Shown one piece after another: positions 1-4,843 of a stretch of DNA of 7,010 nt (positions are counted from its first letter, which is position 1; every line of letters begins with the position of its first letter). Source of the stretch: Nitrososphaerales archaeon TH5896 (GTDB lineage Archaea; Thermoproteota; Nitrososphaeria; Nitrososphaerales; Nitrososphaeraceae). A model generated the notes under the pieces. The model searched no databases and was not told the DNA's origin. It worked only from the letters and a program-made list of their open reading frames with translations. Position numbers and translations under genes: made by a program. The DNA is taken from contig JAATVP010000169.1 in the NCBI GenBank assembly GCA_014523625.1, positions 1 through 7,010 of the forward strand, written 5' to 3'.

Positions 1-138
1 CGGGTAGTACTTGCTGCTAACGAATAGCCCAGTTGTCTGGCATAATACCTGCTCTAAATTCAACGAAAACCTGCTTGATAAAATCATACGGAATAGGATG
101 TTGCAGTGCACATCAATTGGAATCCTTTTTACTGTTTT
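1..138 (-). CDS. Partial open reading frame leaving the left edge, unidentified (possibly a gene remnant)
   Basis: The minus frame is open from a TGA at 139-141 to the window edge, 46 codons, with a natural-looking mix of residues (segments such as KRIPIDVHCNILF and LSSRFSLNLEQVLCQTTGL). Possible starts are GTG at 111-109 or ATG at 87-85. A TATA-like TATAAATT lies upstream on this strand near 170-178, but no ribosome binding site is visible. The helical, basic start faintly recalls the N-terminus of some transposases; that is a guess and no motif supports it. It could be the 5' end of a real gene outside the window, a decayed fragment, or a chance open frame. Confidence 0.25.
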
Positions 139-477
139 TCAGCAGCTTAAGTGACTAACATTATAGTTGTAATTTATACCGTTGACGAATTATGATGTGA
201 TTGAAATGATTTATTATTTGGATGTGAACTAAACTTTACTATTCATAATACCAATAGAAATGACAACTATCTATTAGAAGATCAACTGTCGATTTAGTAT
301 ACGGATGTCTAAGCATTTGGTAATACTGCTGTCGCTCGCTCACATGGTATTGTTTGAACTATGTTAGGGAAAATCTTATCTAAAGATTCAAGTCATAGAC
401 GTACATTATTATATCTAATATGAACATATTCTTCTAGTATAAGATAACTAGCTAAAGATTATACTATAATATAGCAT
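139..477. other. AT-rich intergenic stretch, no gene seen
   Basis: About 340 bases, strongly AT-rich from 390 onward, with many TATA-like words (for example near 461-474). No open frame of note was found on either strand. It probably contains upstream promoter sequence for the gene at 576. Confidence 0.5.
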
Positions 478-487
478 TAGCTATTTA

Positions 488-549
488 TTAATATAAGAGA
501 ATCCTAGATATCTTCTAATAGAATTTAATATCAAAATCTTAATATACAA
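488..549 (+). promoter_or_regulatory. Two TATA-like boxes upstream of the first Gly/Asn-rich gene
   Basis: TTAATATAAG at 488-497 and TTAATATACAA at 539-549 are both repeated at the same distances before the paralogue at 1411. With the usual archaeal spacing of about 26 bp from box centre to start site, the proximal box gives transcription from about 570 (almost leaderless) and the distal box a leader of about 55 nt. Conservation of both boxes between the duplicates supports function, but recent duplication alone could also explain it. Confidence 0.55.
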
Positions 550-568
550 CTCTCATAGAATTATGGCT

Positions 569-573
569 GAGGT
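569..573 (+). promoter_or_regulatory. GAGGT element 2 nt before the ATG
   Basis: GAGGT matches the 16S anti-Shine-Dalgarno core but sits only 2 nt before ATG 576, too close for ordinary use. It is conserved before the paralogue (1404-1408). The later Met9 at 600 would be too far away and would lose the basic n-region of the signal peptide (Lys4), so ATG 576 remains the better start. It may act as an initiator-region element of a near-leaderless mRNA. Confidence 0.4.
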
Positions 574-575
574 AA

Positions 576-1184
576 ATGAACAGTAAGAATTCTAGCATGA
601 TGTTGGCTATAGCTGTAGCAGCAATCCTCGTCGTAGGAACGATGGTCATGGCAACAGGCTTTGTAGACAACGTAGATGCAAAAAAGAAGAAGAAGAGTAG
701 TGGAGACAGGACTATACAGAATAACAACGGCGGCAGAGGCGGCAACGGAGGAGATGGTAATGGCGGAAACGGCGGCAACGTTGGCCAGAACGGCGGCAAC
801 GGCGGCAGCGGCGGCAGCGCCAGCGTAGGTCAGAACGGCGGCGACGCAAATCAGGATAATAGCGGTGGATCTAATTCAGGTCAGAATGGCGGCGATGCCA
901 ATGATGACGATAACACAAACGGCTTGTGCTTATTCTGCGGTGTAGATAGCAACGACGATGGCGGCGACAGCGAGAAGAATGACCAAAACGCTAATGGCGG
1001 TAATTTCAACGACAATGAGGGCGGCGACAGCGAAGACAACCATGGAGTTGCAATTGGCGGTGACGGCGGCAAAGGCGGCGACAGCGAAGACAACTTTGGA
1101 GTCGGCGGTGACGGCGGCAAAGGCGAAGGCGGTAACGGCGGCGACGGCGGCGACGTAGAAGACAACACCAACGTCGAAGACTAG
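576..1184 (+). CDS. Secreted Gly/Asn/Asp-rich repeat protein with one CxxC, copy 1
   Basis: 202 residues. Residues 1-35 form a signal peptide: Lys4 in the n-region, a hydrophobic core at about 9-28, and a likely cut after Val-Asp-Ala (35). Five lysines follow at once (36-40). Residues 49-115 are GGx-type repeats (GGN, GGD) with repeated GQNGGDAN blocks. A single C118-L-F-C121 interrupts them, and residues 126-202 are acidic with repeated GGDSEDN and GGDGGKG blocks. A few stretches match the RTX-like spacing GGxGxD but lack its hydrophobic position. No catalytic motif is visible. It is probably extracellular or wall-associated; a structural, adhesive or ion-binding role is inference. The Gly codons are mostly GGC, so the gene is far richer in G and C than its flanks. 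It ends with a double stop, TAG TAA. Its near twin lies directly downstream, about 91% identical in protein. Confidence 0.85.
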   Translation: MNSKNSSMMLAIAVAAILVVGTMVMATGFVDNVDAKKKKKSSGDRTIQNNNGGRGGNGGDGNGGNGGNVGQNGGNGGSGGSASVGQNGGDANQDNSGGSNSGQNGGDANDDDNTNGLCLFCGVDSNDDGGDSEKNDQNANGGNFNDNEGGDSEDNHGVAIGGDGGKGGDSEDNFGVGGDGGKGEGGNGGDGGDVEDNTNVED

Positions 1185-1206
1185 TAAAAACAACGCAAAA
1201 GTCTAA

Positions 1207-1223
1207 CCCTTTTTTCTTTTTTT
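1207..1223 (+). terminator. T-run terminator of copy 1
   Basis: CCC followed by six T, C and seven T (1210-1223), 26 nt after the stop. There is no strong hairpin, as is usual for archaeal U-rich termination signals. The same block follows copy 2. Confidence 0.7.
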
Positions 1224-1321
1224 ATTAGATTATTTTGTTAAAGTTGACTGGTAGTAGGGTCCACTATTTATCAAGTTAATATTAACAATAAATCAACAGT
1301 AACCATCCACCTAGCTATTTC

Positions 1322-1383
1322 TTAATATAAGATAGTACTAGTTATTTTCTAACATAATTTTAAACCAAAATGTTAATATACAA
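1322..1383 (+). promoter_or_regulatory. Two TATA-like boxes upstream of copy 2
   Basis: TTAATATAAG at 1322-1331 and TTAATATACAA at 1373-1383 match the boxes of copy 1 in sequence and in distance to the ATG (89 and 38 bp). The bases between them have drifted, so the boxes stand out as the conserved parts. Confidence 0.55.
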
Positions 1384-1403
1384 ACTACTATTCTCTTATC
1401 CCT

Positions 1404-1408
1404 GAGGT
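1404..1408 (+). promoter_or_regulatory. GAGGT element 2 nt before the ATG of copy 2
   Basis: Same placement as in copy 1, within the identical 15-mer TGAGGTAAATGAACA (1403-1417). Confidence 0.4.
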
Positions 1409-1410
1409 AA

Positions 1411-2016
1411 ATGAACAGTAAGAATTCTAGCACGATGTTGGCTATAGCCATAGCTGCAATCCTCGTCGTAGGAACGATGGTCATGGCAACAGGCTTTGTA
1501 GACAACGTAGATGCAAAAAAGAAGAAGAAAAGTGGAGACACGGTAAGACAGAATAACAACGGCGGCAGAGGCGGCAACGGAGGAGATGGTAATGGCGGAA
1601 ACGGCGGCAACGTTGGCCAGAACGGCGGCAATGGCGGCAATGGCGGCAGCGCCAGCGTAGGTCAGAACGGCGGCGACGCAAATCAGGATAATAGCGGTGG
1701 ATCTAATTCAGGTCAGAACGGCGGCGATGCCAATGATGACGATAACACAAACGGCTTGTGTGCGGCCTGTGGTATAGATAGCAACGACGACGGCGGCGAC
1801 AGCGAGAGGAATGACCAAAACGCTAATGGCGGTAGTTTCAACGACAATGAGGGCGGCGACAGCGAAGACAACTTTGGACTTGCAATTGGCGGTGAAGGCG
1901 GCAACGGCGGCGACAGCGAAGACAACAAGGGATTTGGCGGTGACGGCGGCAAAGGCGAAGGCGGTAACGGCGGCGACGGCGGCGACGTAGAAGACAACAC
2001 CAACGTCGAAGACTAG
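1411..2016 (+). CDS. Secreted Gly/Asn/Asp-rich repeat protein with one CxxC, copy 2
   Basis: 201 residues. Against copy 1 I count 17 substitutions and one missing Ser. The architecture is the same: signal peptide 1-35, five lysines, GGx/GQNGGDAN repeats, one CxxC (C117-A-A-C120), then acidic GGDSEDN/GGDGGKG repeats ending in the same VEDNTNVED tail. Differences cluster right after the lysine run, at the two residues inside CxxC (LF in copy 1, AA here), and in the residues following each GDSEDN block, while glycines, aspartates and both cysteines are kept. This suggests a fixed scaffold with changeable exposed positions. It has its own promoter and terminator, so it is not in an operon with copy 1. 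No family name can be given from sequence alone; function unknown, probably extracellular. Confidence 0.85.
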   Translation: MNSKNSSTMLAIAIAAILVVGTMVMATGFVDNVDAKKKKKSGDTVRQNNNGGRGGNGGDGNGGNGGNVGQNGGNGGNGGSASVGQNGGDANQDNSGGSNSGQNGGDANDDDNTNGLCAACGIDSNDDGGDSERNDQNANGGSFNDNEGGDSEDNFGLAIGGEGGNGGDSEDNKGFGGDGGKGEGGNGGDGGDVEDNTNVED

Positions 2017-2025
2017 TAAAAACAA

Positions 2026-2049
2026 CGCAAACGCAAACGCAAACGCAAA
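2026..2049 (+). repeat. Hexanucleotide microsatellite CGCAAA x4 in the 3' flank of copy 2
   Basis: Four perfect CGCAAA units followed by a partial one (CG), between the stop codon and the T-run. Copy 1 has one unit at the same place (1194-1199), so the array expanded after the duplication. Confidence 0.85.
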
Positions 2050-2059
2050 CGTCTAACTC

Positions 2060-2073
2060 TTTTTTCTTTTTTT
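2060..2073 (+). terminator. T-run terminator of copy 2
   Basis: Six T, C, seven T, identical to the signal after copy 1 and preceded by GTCTAACTC. Confidence 0.7.
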
Positions 2074-2325
2074 ATTAGATTAATTTTGTTACAATATTAC
2101 TTTGTGCATGCTTAGATGGTAGTAGGATCTAGGTTTATCAAGTATCGCCGACTACGATATCCATCTTGCAAACCAAAAGCTTATCGGCACTCGGTGTGAT
2201 GCGGGTGGAGGCGAGCGATTATCACGACATCCACCATTTGCCGCCGCTTAAGATCATGAGTGGCTGAAGTTTACATTTAATTTGAGTAAGTGTGTCTTCT
2301 TTAGTTGTAAATCCTAATATGCTTC

Positions 2326-2355
2326 CTTACGCAAGTACAAATGTGCTTACGTAAG
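2326..2355. promoter_or_regulatory. Paired near-palindromes CTTACGYAAG, 20 bp apart
   Basis: CTTACGCAAGTA (2326-2337) and CTTACGTAAGTA (2346-2357) start exactly 20 bp apart. The second contains a perfect 10-bp palindrome. Together the arms 2326-2338 and 2343-2355 can also fold into a 13-bp hairpin with an AAAT loop (one mismatch and one wobble). It could be a double operator on one helix face or a 3' RNA hairpin of the minus-strand gene. Confidence 0.4.
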
Positions 2356-2365
2356 TAACTAATAC

Positions 2366-2372
2366 AAAAAAA
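2366..2372 (-). terminator. Possible T-run terminator of the minus-strand repeat gene
   Basis: Seven T on the minus strand, about 50 nt past the TAA at 2425-2423. No hairpin precedes it on that strand; the paired palindromes follow it. Confidence 0.4.
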
Positions 2373-2422
2373 TATTGAATTGGAGGATATTCCAAATGTT
2401 GTATGTTAGCAATCGTGTTTAT

Positions 2423-3040
2423 TTAGGGGATACTTGCCTCTAGTTGTATGGCAAAGGCATCTACACCAGCTACACCATCTTCACTTTCAGTTGCACCATC
2501 TGCACCATCTCTACCTATGCCATCTGTACCATCTGCACCAACTTCGCCATTTGCAGAGTCTGCACCAGTTCCTGGATCTGTATCTGTATCGAAATCATCG
2601 CCATTCGAGACTTGTGTCTGATCGGTAACATCTGCACCGACTTCTGACTTATCTGTTACACTTGCAATTCTAGGAAATATAGCAGGTCCATTCTGAGCAC
2701 TTTGGTCGTCTTGCGCTAATGGAGTTATTGTTGATTGCTCTTCTTCTTGTCCACTAACTGATGCCGGAGTTGTCAGCTGTGTTCCATCCTGAGCATTTTG
2801 GCCGTCTTGGGCTAATGGAGTTATTGTTGATTGCTCTTCTTCTTGTCCACTAACTGATGCCGGAGTTGTCAGCTGTGTTCCATCCTGAGCATTTTGGCCG
2901 TCTTGGGCTATTGAACTTATAAATGATTCCTCTTCTTCTTGTCCACTAACTGATCCCGGGGATGTCAGCTGTATTCCAACTATCGCAACTGCAACAAGCA
3001 ATATGGAATAACATGCTACGTCCATATGTTTCGTCTTCAT
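2423..3040 (-). CDS. Exported acidic protein with three 32-residue repeats
   Basis: 205 residues. The start (Lys2, Lys4) and a hydrophobic segment at about 11-25 form a signal peptide or N-terminal anchor; a cut after Val-Ser-Gly (about 33) is possible, and no lipobox Cys is placed to accept lipid. Residues 24-119 are three tandem 32-residue repeats of the pattern QLT-P-SVSGQEEE-(QS)TITPLAQDGQNAQDGT. The second repeat runs almost unchanged into the third at DNA level. Residues 120-205 are rich in Asp, Gly, Thr and Ala (GADxTD, GADGTDG, DGADGATE), with no further Cys and a short hydrophobic end (FAIQ). The start was chosen because a TATA-like box lies about 45 bp before it; Met6 is an alternative. 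No enzymatic motif is seen; the role is unknown, probably at the cell surface. Confidence 0.8.
   Translation of the reverse strand: MKTKHMDVACYSILLVAVAIVGIQLTSPGSVSGQEEEESFISSIAQDGQNAQDGTQLTTPASVSGQEEEQSTITPLAQDGQNAQDGTQLTTPASVSGQEEEQSTITPLAQDDQSAQNGPAIFPRIASVTDKSEVGADVTDQTQVSNGDDFDTDTDPGTGADSANGEVGADGTDGIGRDGADGATESEDGVAGVDAFAIQLEASIP
2715..2910 (-). repeat. 96-bp tandem repeat inside the minus-strand gene
   Basis: Bases 2715-2814 and 2811-2910 are identical over 100 nt at a 96-bp period. A third, more diverged unit lies on the 5' side of the gene, to about 2971. The period is a multiple of 3 and encodes the 32-residue protein repeat, so copy number can change without a frameshift. Confidence 0.9.
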
Positions 3041-3078
3041 TATCTATCGATGAACTTTTGAACTTTATTTGACTTGCT

Positions 3079-3092
3079 TATAATAAATATAC
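3079..3092 (-). promoter_or_regulatory. TATA-like box of the minus-strand repeat gene
   Basis: On the minus strand this reads GTATATTTATTATA. Its centre is about 45 bp before the ATG at 3040, predicting a leader of roughly 18 nt without a Shine-Dalgarno site. Confidence 0.5.
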
Positions 3093-3514
3093 GAGCTGGT
3101 ATTGGTAAAAAAATATTGTATGTCATTCTTTACGAATCTAAGATTTTCGGCTCGGTGAATTTTTTTGGTAGCTTTTTAAAAGTTCCCTAACAAACTACTA
3201 CTCCATCTCTATGCAATACGTTCTCCACTTTCCTAATCATCTTTTTCTTGATCAAAAGAGCTTTAAATTCTACTAGAATCTGTCATCCGCAACTGATTGG
3301 TAATCTCGCCTTAGAGATGGGGTCGCTGTTTGTTTTGCTACGCGAGGGTTGGCACAGACAGCTTCTGCATCTCCGCATTAGGGTGTATTTTCGTATTTGG
3401 CCGTAGCCAAAGACTATCTATAAAAGCACCTGAATTAGATCTAGCTGTCTCACTAGAATTTTCCCTTGCTTGAAGCTAATGGTTTAAGTATTATCACTAA
3501 GTAACTAGTTAGTA
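3093..3514. other. Intergenic stretch with degraded coding-like segments on the minus strand
   Basis: No complete gene is supported. On the minus strand a 31-codon ORF (3378-3283; Arg/Cys-rich start MRRCRSCLC) ends in TGA. The same frame then stays open to a TAG near 3187, with a basic, ordinary-looking stretch containing LLIKKKMIRKVENVL. A second minus frame over 3379-3276 is also open (contains RVAKQTATPSLRRD). CTTTTATAG at 3426-3418 could be a minus promoter. The pattern fits a frameshifted remnant better than a live gene. A possible structured RNA overlaps it. Confidence 0.35.
3314..3373 (+). ncRNA. Candidate structured RNA hairpin
   Basis: In a patch richer in G and C than the AT-rich flanks, nested helices can form: GAGATG/CATCTC (3314-3319/3368-3373), GCTGTTTG/CAGACAGC (3325-3332/3355-3362) and TGC/GCA. 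On the plus strand the 8-bp helix contains a U-G wobble that would be a C-A mismatch on the minus strand, favouring plus transcription. A TTTAAAT box (3262-3268) lies upstream; the downstream T-run is weak. The overlap with minus-strand coding-like frames is a competing explanation. Confidence 0.2.
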
Positions 3515-3562
3515 TCAGAAGATAAGAGGATAAAGTCGTATCATAAATCTGAGAATAGCGGC

Positions 3563-3607
3563 ATTATCCGAGACCACCAACCACCAGAGAATTATCCGAA
3601 ACCACCA
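3563..3607 (+). repeat. Imperfect direct repeat, 28-bp period
   Basis: ATTATCCGAGACCACCA (3563-3579) and ATTATCCGAAACCACCA (3591-3607) differ at one base of 17. Only two copies are present and the period is not a multiple of 3. Confidence 0.7.
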
Positions 3608-3710
3608 CAGAGTGCAGAAGTTGACGAATACGCAACCGGGAGCTAGATTGTACCAATGCAGGTAAAACATAAGTTGATTTACAAATATTGGGTAGATATT
3701 CATGTTATTT

Positions 3711-3740
3711 TGATCTTGCTAAAAAGTCTTGTCAAGATCA
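3711..3740. repeat. Inverted repeat TGATCTTG/CAAGATCA
   Basis: Perfect 8-bp arms (3711-3718 and 3733-3740) separated by 14 nt. The 3' side also contains the odd palindrome TCTTGTCAAGA (3728-3738), and TGTCAAGA recurs at 3763-3770. It could be an operator cluster or an RNA hairpin; no gene starts next to it. Confidence 0.45.
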
Positions 3741-3808
3741 CTACTAATTTGTCAATATTGAATGTCAAGAACTCTTAAATATTACGGATAGCTAAAACTA
3801 CATGTACT

Positions 3809-3823
3809 TGTTCATTTACCTCA
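3809..3823 (-). promoter_or_regulatory. Orphan third copy of the start element TGAGGTAAATGAACA
   Basis: This 15-mer, read on the minus strand, is identical to those spanning the start codons of the Gly/Asn-rich genes (568-582 and 1403-1417). Here the ATG (3815-3813) opens only five codons (M N K Y M) before TAG, and flanking bases do not match the other copies. It is either a relic of a third paralogue's start or a sequence element with its own function. Confidence 0.5.
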
Positions 3824-4003
3824 AATTTGGGTGAGTACACTAGGAGTTTGGGCCCCTGTTGTGGCTCAGCTTCGGTTCATTATTATTTGTATTGACTTTT
3901 ATATCTGTGCTAAGATCTGTACTAAGATGAACTTATCTGTATGATGTGCGAGGAGTCCGTAGGATGACCGACAAACGGGTTCCGTAACCAGGTGTTATAA
4001 GAC

Positions 4004-4035
4004 TTGTTATCTTCTTCCATAACGAATGATAACAA
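4004..4035. repeat. Inverted repeat TTGTTATC/GATAACAA
   Basis: Perfect 8-bp arms (4004-4011 and 4028-4035) around 16 nt; an internal ATAAC offers an alternative pairing. It lies about 170 bp before the winged-helix gene. Confidence 0.45.
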
Positions 4036-4071
4036 AGCTAGAAAAAAGCTAAGAATGTCTGATTGGAAAAT

Positions 4072-4092
4072 AGCCAGCCAGCAAGCCAGCCA
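4072..4092 (+). repeat. Short direct repeat AGCCAGCCA
   Basis: Two copies of AGCCAGCCA (4072-4080 and 4084-4092), 12 bp apart, within a GCC/AGC-rich run in AT-rich surroundings. Confidence 0.6.
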
Positions 4093-4161
4093 TCAATACA
4101 ATTGCAAGTCCCAAAATTAGGGGAATAATAGTCAATATTAGTGTTTAATGCACTCAAAACC

Positions 4162-4170
4162 TTTATAATA
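4162..4170 (+). promoter_or_regulatory. TATA box of the winged-helix gene
   Basis: TTTATAATA, preceded by an A-rich BRE-like AAAACC, is centred about 39 bp before the ATG. This predicts a leader of about 13 nt; no Shine-Dalgarno site is present. It is the clearest archaeal promoter in the window. Confidence 0.65.
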
Positions 4171-4204
4171 ACCCTATAGAGTGTTCTTTTCCAAATATTA
4201 GAAA

Positions 4205-4492
4205 ATGACAAGACGACCTAGATATCGATCTAAACCTGAGGTAATTTCGTCTATTCTCAAATCGACCCAAAGCTATACAGGTGCAACGACGGCTCAGATT
4301 CAATACGAAACATATGTTTCGTACAAAAAACTGAAAGACTATTTGACGTTATTGATTCAACACAAGCAAATCGAATTTGAAAGAGAAGAAAAGATGTTTA
4401 GAATCACAGAAAGTGGAATCAATGCTCTCCATGTATTTGACGAAATGGATAAACTATTAGCCCTACAATTGACTGAGCACTCGCTAAAATAA
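4205..4492 (+). CDS. Small winged-helix DNA-binding protein
   Basis: 95 residues, close to the usual size of the single-domain archaeal winged-helix proteins (HTH_45 type) that are numerous in Nitrososphaeria. The basic start (MTRRPRYRSKPE) leads into helix 1 (EVISSILKSTQ). ATTAQIQYETYVSYKKLKDYLTLL gives the helix-turn-helix, with the recognition helix at about 39-52. A beta wing follows (QIEFEREEKMFRITESG), then a C-terminal helix (ALHVFDEMDKLLALQ) of the kind used for dimerisation. It probably binds DNA in the cytoplasm as a local transcription regulator; the target and ligand cannot be read. It is a single gene with its own promoter. The stop falls just before coding-like sequence in another frame, so a longer ancestral protein is possible. 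Confidence 0.9.
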   Translation: MTRRPRYRSKPEVISSILKSTQSYTGATTAQIQYETYVSYKKLKDYLTLLIQHKQIEFEREEKMFRITESGINALHVFDEMDKLLALQLTEHSLK

Positions 4493-4689
4493 TGAAACGC
4501 AAAAACAACAACCTCAACAAAGAATTCAGAAGCTAGATTTGAGATTAAAGGAGTGCAAGAGCTTGAGGGAATCCGGCATTCTAATAAATGAGATCGATAC
4601 ACTCGACAGCGTCAAAGGTAGTTTGTCCTATCCCTAAATATGGCGATAAGACACGGACAATAAAGATTGTGGAAGCCAACAGTAACTAA
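4491..4689 (+). pseudogene. Coding-like continuation after the winged-helix stop, in two shifted frames
   Basis: From 4491 the +1 frame stays open for 48 codons to TAA 4635-4637. It reads as a Gln-rich linker and a charged amphipathic helix (RIQKLDLRLKECKSLRESG, then ILINEIDTLDSV). The next frame then opens from an ATG at 4588 to TAA 4687-4689 (33 codons, including KYGDKTRTIKIVEAN). Neither frame begins with a good start of its own at the natural junction. It may be the broken C-terminal part of a longer winged-helix protein, with one frameshift at the stop and another near 4610; chance open frames remain possible. Confidence 0.35.
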
Positions 4690-4843
4690 CGCCTCTATTT
4701 CGCTAGCTATCGCATATCATAAGAAAGATTTGGTTAACCAAATAGTTATCCAGGTTGTATTCAGATACGCCGCTTTTGATATACCATCTTTAGAAAGCAT
4801 GATGTACAGTTTCACAAATGAAATGATTAAATTGGTATCCTGA
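4667..4843 (+). CDS. Possible 58-residue protein or remnant with TTG start
   Basis: The frame is open from a TAA at 4661-4663 to TGA 4841-4843, with TTG 4667 as the only early start; Met45 is the first ATG. The peptide has a natural look: an amphipathic stretch (KKDLVNQIVIQVVFRYAAF) and a hydrophilic end (SFTNEMIKLVS). No ribosome site or clear promoter precedes it. It follows the two shifted frames after the winged-helix gene, so it may be a third piece of one decayed gene. No family is recognised. Confidence 0.25.
   Translation: MWKPTVTNASISLAIAYHKKDLVNQIVIQVVFRYAAFDIPSLESMMYSFTNEMIKLVS
4728..4743. promoter_or_regulatory. Perfect 16-bp palindrome ATTTGGTTAACCAAAT
   Basis: Two uninterrupted 8-bp half sites. 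The core TTGGTTA/TAACCAA recurs as a spaced inverted repeat flanking the TATA region of the TPR gene (5762-5808). Possible binding site for a dimeric regulator such as a winged-helix protein; inferred only. Confidence 0.4.

Larger units (their letters stand above)
478..2142 (+). repeat. Tandem duplication of promoter-gene-terminator unit
   Basis: Unit 1 spans about 478-1284 and unit 2 about 1312-2142. Both begin at TAGCTATTT and end after TTTATCAAGT. The offset is 834 bp at the left end, 835 at the ATG and 832 at the stop. The coding parts are nearly identical; promoter and 3' flank are clearly related but more diverged, so the duplication is not brand new and the coding part has been held similar by selection or gene conversion. 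Confidence 0.85.
2074..2422. other. Intergenic stretch with a GC-rich patch, no supported gene
   Basis: The last part of duplication unit 2 ends near 2142. The patch 2145-2255 is clearly richer in G and C than its surroundings. It contains an inverted repeat GGTGGA/TCCACC (2204-2209/2230-2235) and short open minus-strand frames of about 27-31 codons without starts, so it could be a decayed coding remnant. A 15-codon plus ORF at 2396-2443 has GGAGG 9 nt before its ATG, but its peptide is undistinguished and it ends inside the 3' end of the opposite gene. Confidence 0.4.
3704..4161. other. Gene-free stretch before the winged-helix gene
   Basis: No open frame is convincing. It holds the inverted repeat at 3711, a third copy of the 15-mer start element at 3809-3823 (minus), a more GC-rich patch at 3950-3995 that can pair AGTCCGT with ACGGGTT, an inverted repeat at 4004-4035 and a short direct repeat at 4072-4092. 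Confidence 0.45.

Noticed and set aside
563..586. A 7-codon upstream ORF overlapping the start of copy 1
   Set aside because: Its ATG is absent before copy 2, so it is not conserved even between the twins.
539..1193. Minus and alternate-frame ORFs over the first Gly/Asn-rich gene (Pro/Ser/Leu-rich and Ala/Val-rich)
   Set aside because: They are shadows of GGC-rich repeats; the real frame has a signal peptide, promoter and terminator.
1338..2025. Equivalent antisense and shifted ORFs over copy 2
   Set aside because: Same reason: composition shadows that follow the repeats, with no signals of their own.
2396..2443. 15-codon plus ORF with GGAGG 9 nt before its ATG
   Set aside because: Good ribosome-site spacing but very short, no terminator, and it ends inside the opposite gene; not enough to call.
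2434..2647. Two plus-strand ORFs rich in His, Leu, Cys and Ile
   Set aside because: Shadows of the Asp/Gly/Thr-rich 3' part of the minus-strand gene, with TTG or unsupported starts.
3563..3607. Two 17-bp repeats at 28-bp spacing as a mini CRISPR
   Set aside because: Only two copies, the gap between them is 11 bp, too short for a spacer, and no cas gene is present.
3515..3703. 62-residue minus ORF rich in Trp, Phe and Ile
   Set aside because: No clear promoter or ribosome site; the Trp-rich part comes from translating the ACCACC direct repeat in reverse, and the composition looks like noise.
3950..3995. GC-richer patch recalling a ribozyme or RNase P fragment
   Set aside because: The GAGGAGTCCGTAGGATGACC wording looked suggestive, but the core residues of hammerhead or RNase P RNA do not line up.
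4021..4065. Possible C/D box RNA (ATGATAA and CTGA)
   Set aside because: The C box is imperfect and no C'/D' pair or terminal stem is visible.
4492..4536. 14-codon ORF MKRKNNNLN starting in the winged-helix stop (TAATG)
   Set aside because: The overlap looks like translational coupling, but the peptide is short and the other frame over this stretch is more coding-like.
4357..4602. 81-residue minus ORF opposite the winged-helix gene
   Set aside because: Antisense shadow of a well-supported gene, Ser/Cys-rich and without signals.
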